Assembly: GCA_027018975.1 (NCBI GenBank) | Contig: JALUXN010000292.1 | Location: forward strand, 1-6,398 | Source of the DNA: Mariprofundaceae bacterium | GTDB lineage: Bacteria; Pseudomonadota; Zetaproteobacteria; Mariprofundales; Mariprofundaceae | Length of the DNA: 6,398 bases | Reading direction: 5' to 3' | Shown here: in pieces, positions 3,733-6,398 of the stretch | Layout: every line of letters starts with the position of its first letter | How positions within the stretch are numbered: position 1 is the first letter of the stretch | Position numbers and translations under genes: made by a program | The notes under the pieces: model-generated | The model's input: the letters and a program-made list of their open reading frames with translations, nothing else | The model's database searches: none | Told to the model about the DNA's origin: nothing

Positions 3733-5985
3733 TCAGGCAGGCGCTTCGATCTGCTCCTTCCAGTCGCACCCTTCGCGAGCACAGACCAGCTCGGTGCCGT
3801 TGCGTTTGGTGGTCTTTTCGGTGACAAACGGCGCCTGACACTGCGGGCAGGGACGGGCGACCGGTTTGTTCCAGAGCGCGTTTTTGCACTTTGGATAGGT
3901 TGAGCAGGAGTAGAACACCTTGCCGCGCCGCGATTTTTTCTCCAGAAACGTACCCTTGCCACAGACCGAACAGGTGACGCCGGTATCCTTCGGCTTCTCC
4001 AGCGGTTGGATGTTCTTGCATTTCGGGTAGGCGGAGCAGCCGAGGAACTTGCCGTAGCGTCCGGCTTTGATCGCCATCGGCGCACCGCACTTGTCACACT
4101 TCTGATCGGAGAGCTCCGGCTCCGCCTGCTCCTTCTCACCATTGAGCGGCTTGGCGACCTTGCACTGCGGGTAGCCGGTACAGGCGAGGAACTTGCCATA
4201 TTTGCCCAACTTGATGGCCATCGGCTTGCCGCACTCCGGGCAGACTTCGTCAGTCGCCTCCGACGGGCGGTCGGCAGTCGCGGCCACATCCACCGCCGCC
4301 TTGAACGGCTTCCAGAAGTCGCGCAGCACCGGCTTCCAGCCGATTTCGCCGCGCGCCACCGCATCGAGCTTCGCCTCCACCGAGGCGGTGAAAGTGGGGT
4401 CAACAATCTCCGCGAAGGAGCCGACGAGGAATTTATTCACCCACTCGCCGGTGTCAGTCGGCACAAAGCGCTTCTTCTCCATCTCCACATATTTGCGCTC
4501 GCGCAAGACGTTCAGGATCGACGCATAGGTCGATGGCCGGCCGATGCCATTGGCCTCCAGCTCCTTGACCAGCGTCGCTTCGGAGAAGCGCGGTTTCGGC
4601 TCGGTGAAGTGCTGCTTCGCCTCGGCGGATGAGATCTGAATCGCATCACCCACCTGCAGCTGTGGCAGCAATTTCTCCTGCTCCGCCTTGCTCGGCTCAT
4701 CGGTGCCGGCGATATAGAGCTTACGGAAGCCCGGGAAGGCGAGCGTGGAGCCGGTGGCGCGCAGGGTGAGATCGCCGGAGCTAATATCGGCACGCACCTG
4801 ATCGAGAATCGCCGGCGCCATCTGCGAGGCGAGCGCCCGCTTCCAGATCAGCGTGTAGAGGCGCAGCGCATCGTGATCAAGCTGCGACTTCATCACCTCC
4901 GGCGTGCGCAGAATCGAGGTCGGACGGATCGCCTCATGCGCCTCTTGGGCATTTTTGGACTTGGTTTTGAAGCGGCGCGGCTTCGCCGGCAGATAATCGC
5001 TGCCAAACTGCTGGCCGATGTGGGCGCGCATCTCACTGATCGCATCCTCGGAGAGGTTGAGCGAGTCGGTACGCATGTAGGTGATCAGACCGACCAGCTC
5101 ACCATTGACCTCAATACCTTCATATAACTTCTGCGCCACCTGCATCGTCTTGCGGGCGGTGAAGCCCAGTTTGCGCGAGGCATCCATCTGCAGGGTGGTG
5201 GTGATAAACGGCGGCGACGGCTGCTGGCGCGCCTGCTTCTTCTGCACATCACTGACCTGAAATGCACCCTTCTCCACGCGCCGCGCCATGGTCTTGGCGG
5301 AGACACCATCTTTGATGGCAAACTTGGTCAGCGCCTTGCCATCGACCGCCTGCAGCTGCGCCTGAAACGGCTCGTTACGCACCGCACAGGCCGCCTCAAT
5401 CGTCCAGAACTCTTTGGGCACGAAATCGCGAATCAGCTGTTCGCGTTCACAGATCAGACGCAGCGCCACCGACTGCACACGACCGGCCGACAGACCGCTG
5501 CGTACCTTGCGCCACAACAGCGGCGACAGGGTGAAGCCGACCAGATAGTCGAGCGCGCTGCGCGCCTGCTGCGCATCGACCAGCTGCATATCGATCTGCG
5601 AGGGGTGCGCCACCGCCTCGGTGATCGCCTTTTTGGTGATCTCATTGAAGGTGATGCGCTGGATCTGCTTGCCCTCCAAGCTACCGCGCTGACGCAGCAC
5701 CTCGGCAACATGCCAGGCAATCGCCTCCCCCTCGCGATCCAAATCGCTGGCGAGAATGAGCGTATCAGCGCGTTTCATGGCGCGATCAATCGCATCGAGC
5801 CGTTTTTTCTTATCGTCAATGATCTGATATTTGATGGCGAAATCGTTATCGGGATCGACCGATCCATCCTTTTTCGGGAAGGCGCGCACATGGCCGTAGC
5901 TGGCCAACACTTTGTAGCCGCGACCCAGATATTTTTCGATCGTTTTCGCTTTGGCGGGAGACTCCACGACAACAACAGCACTCAT
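3733..5985 (-). CDS. topA: DNA topoisomerase I (type IA, omega protein)
   Basis: 750 residues. The enzyme relaxes negative supercoils by cutting one strand through a 5'-phosphotyrosine. The Toprim domain is at the N-terminus, with E8 in VESPAKAKTI and the acidic triad D81-D83-E85 in DLDREGE. SGLSAGRVQS (163-172) is typical of the core. The catalytic tyrosine is Y303 in LITYMRTDS. HEAIRPT (350-356) and GIGRPSTYA (480-488) follow. The C-terminal part carries four Cys4 zinc ribbons: C582/C585/C602/C608, C630/C633/C650/C656, C672/C675/C694/C700 and C713/C716/C735/C740. E. coli TopA has 865 residues, so this form is shorter at the C-terminal end but complete in its catalytic part. The ATG at 5985 gives the standard MSAVVVVESPAKAKTI start, with a weak GGGGTG upstream. 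It lies 76 bp downstream of dprA on the same strand, a pairing seen in many bacteria, and converges on slyD. Confidence 0.98.
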   Translation of the reverse strand: MSAVVVVESPAKAKTIEKYLGRGYKVLASYGHVRAFPKKDGSVDPDNDFAIKYQIIDDKKKRLDAIDRAMKRADTLILASDLDREGEAIAWHVAEVLRQRGSLEGKQIQRITFNEITKKAITEAVAHPSQIDMQLVDAQQARSALDYLVGFTLSPLLWRKVRSGLSAGRVQSVALRLICEREQLIRDFVPKEFWTIEAACAVRNEPFQAQLQAVDGKALTKFAIKDGVSAKTMARRVEKGAFQVSDVQKKQARQQPSPPFITTTLQMDASRKLGFTARKTMQVAQKLYEGIEVNGELVGLITYMRTDSLNLSEDAISEMRAHIGQQFGSDYLPAKPRRFKTKSKNAQEAHEAIRPTSILRTPEVMKSQLDHDALRLYTLIWKRALASQMAPAILDQVRADISSGDLTLRATGSTLAFPGFRKLYIAGTDEPSKAEQEKLLPQLQVGDAIQISSAEAKQHFTEPKPRFSEATLVKELEANGIGRPSTYASILNVLRERKYVEMEKKRFVPTDTGEWVNKFLVGSFAEIVDPTFTASVEAKLDAVARGEIGWKPVLRDFWKPFKAAVDVAATADRPSEATDEVCPECGKPMAIKLGKYGKFLACTGYPQCKVAKPLNGEKEQAEPELSDQKCDKCGAPMAIKAGRYGKFLGCSAYPKCKNIQPLEKPKDTGVTCSVCGKGTFLEKKSRRGKVFYSCSTYPKCKNALWNKPVARPCPQCQAPFVTEKTTKRNGTELVCAREGCDWKEQIEAPA

Positions 5986-6061
5986 CTACTTGCACCCCAC
6001 ACCCAGCCGTTATGCACTCCGCAAGCGCAAATAACCGCTATGATTTTTCACTCGAACTGAT

Positions 6062-6398
6062 CTAAGTTGTCAGAATATATCGACTTCCCGGCAAGCGTTC
6101 GATTGCCCCCTGCAGTTCAAGGCGCAGCAAGATGGGCGAAAGCTCCGGCACGGTCAAGCCGCAACCTTCAGCCAGATGGTCCAGATGCATGGCACCGGCG
6201 GTGAGTAGATCGAGCAGTTGCTGCTCCTGTTTATCGTCGGTTTGGTAGCGCGATTCAGCGCTTGCGGCGCTGTCTTGCGCCGCCTGCCAGCCCAGCTGTT
6301 CCAGCAGCTGGTCGGCGCTCTCGATCAGCGTCGCTCCTTCGCGGATCAGCTGATGACAGCCGGCGTGATGGTTGCCGAGCACCGAACCGGGCACGGCA
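6062..6398 (-). CDS. dprA: DNA-processing protein DprA/Smf, C-terminal 111 residues (partial)
   Basis: DprA binds incoming single-stranded DNA in natural transformation and loads RecA onto it; homologues also occur in bacteria not known to be transformable. The visible part begins AVPGSVLGNHHAGCHQLI, which matches the end of the DprA Rossmann-like domain (family pattern AVPGS followed by GCHQLIR.GA). REGATLIESADQLLEQLG follows. After a variable linker, a C-terminal winged-helix domain (about the last 55 residues, from EQQLLDLL to the end) shows HLDHLAEGCGLTVPELSPIL. The stop is TAG at 6064-6062. The gene continues past the right edge, so the start and the N-terminal SAM-like domain are not visible. 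A GTG at 6394 is an internal valine codon, not a start. It precedes topA by 76 bp on the same strand and may be cotranscribed with it. Confidence 0.93.
   Translation of the reverse strand, partial: AVPGSVLGNHHAGCHQLIREGATLIESADQLLEQLGWQAAQDSAASAESRYQTDDKQEQQLLDLLTAGAMHLDHLAEGCGLTVPELSPILLRLELQGAIERLPGSRYILTT

Noticed and set aside
3591..4406. A 271-codon minus-strand frame covering the palindrome and the 3' part of topA
   Set aside because: It is out of frame with topA, and its Arg/Ser/Pro-rich composition is typical of a shifted shadow frame. The part inside 3591-3733 only reads through the palindrome.
4006..4632. A 208-codon plus-strand frame opposite topA
   Set aside because: It is antisense to the zinc-ribbon and core region of TopA, with no own start signal or domain.
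1..6398. CRISPR array, toxin-antitoxin pair, transposase, phage gene or defence system
   Set aside because: No regularly spaced repeats and no gene outside the housekeeping set were seen on either strand.

Overview
The window looks like an ordinary housekeeping segment of a GC-rich proteobacterial chromosome, most likely a gammaproteobacterium. The basis is protein similarity recalled from memory: a RhlB-type DEAD-box helicase, a SlyD-type prolyl isomerase with an AHGHVHG tail, a bacterial ProS with the editing insertion, and a dprA-topA gene pair. I cannot name the genus. I found no novel multi-gene system. The unusual material lies in the intergenic DNA.

Layout, left to right: (1) proS on the minus strand, 5' part only, running off the left edge. 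(2) A short divergent promoter region at about 1029-1096. (3) A tRNA-Lys(UUU) gene on plus, followed by a hairpin terminator. (4) About 200 bp of gene-free DNA with nested palindromes and TGTTGGTAT-type repeats. (5) A convergent tRNA with a CAU anticodon on minus, probably tRNA-Ile2. (6) rhlB on plus. (7) slyD on plus, about 100 bp further on. (8) A 211-bp gap between convergent slyD and topA, with a UUCG-capped hairpin followed by a 117-bp imperfect palindrome. (9) topA on minus. (10) The 3' end of dprA on minus, running off the right edge.

The genes serve core information processing: tRNA supply and prolyl-tRNA synthesis (proS and two tRNAs), RNA remodelling (rhlB), protein folding and metal handling (slyD), DNA supercoiling (topA) and uptake or recombination of single-stranded DNA (dprA). 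dprA and topA are co-directional with a 76-bp gap and may share transcripts. rhlB and slyD are co-directional with a 106-bp gap and no obvious terminator between them. The two tRNA genes point at each other, and each has a protein gene diverging from its 5' side.

The points most worth checking are the 117-bp palindrome downstream of topA and slyD, the near-identical 28-bp 3' ends of the two tRNA genes in inverted orientation, the possible integrative-element scar between them, and a proS promoter that would give a nearly leaderless mRNA.
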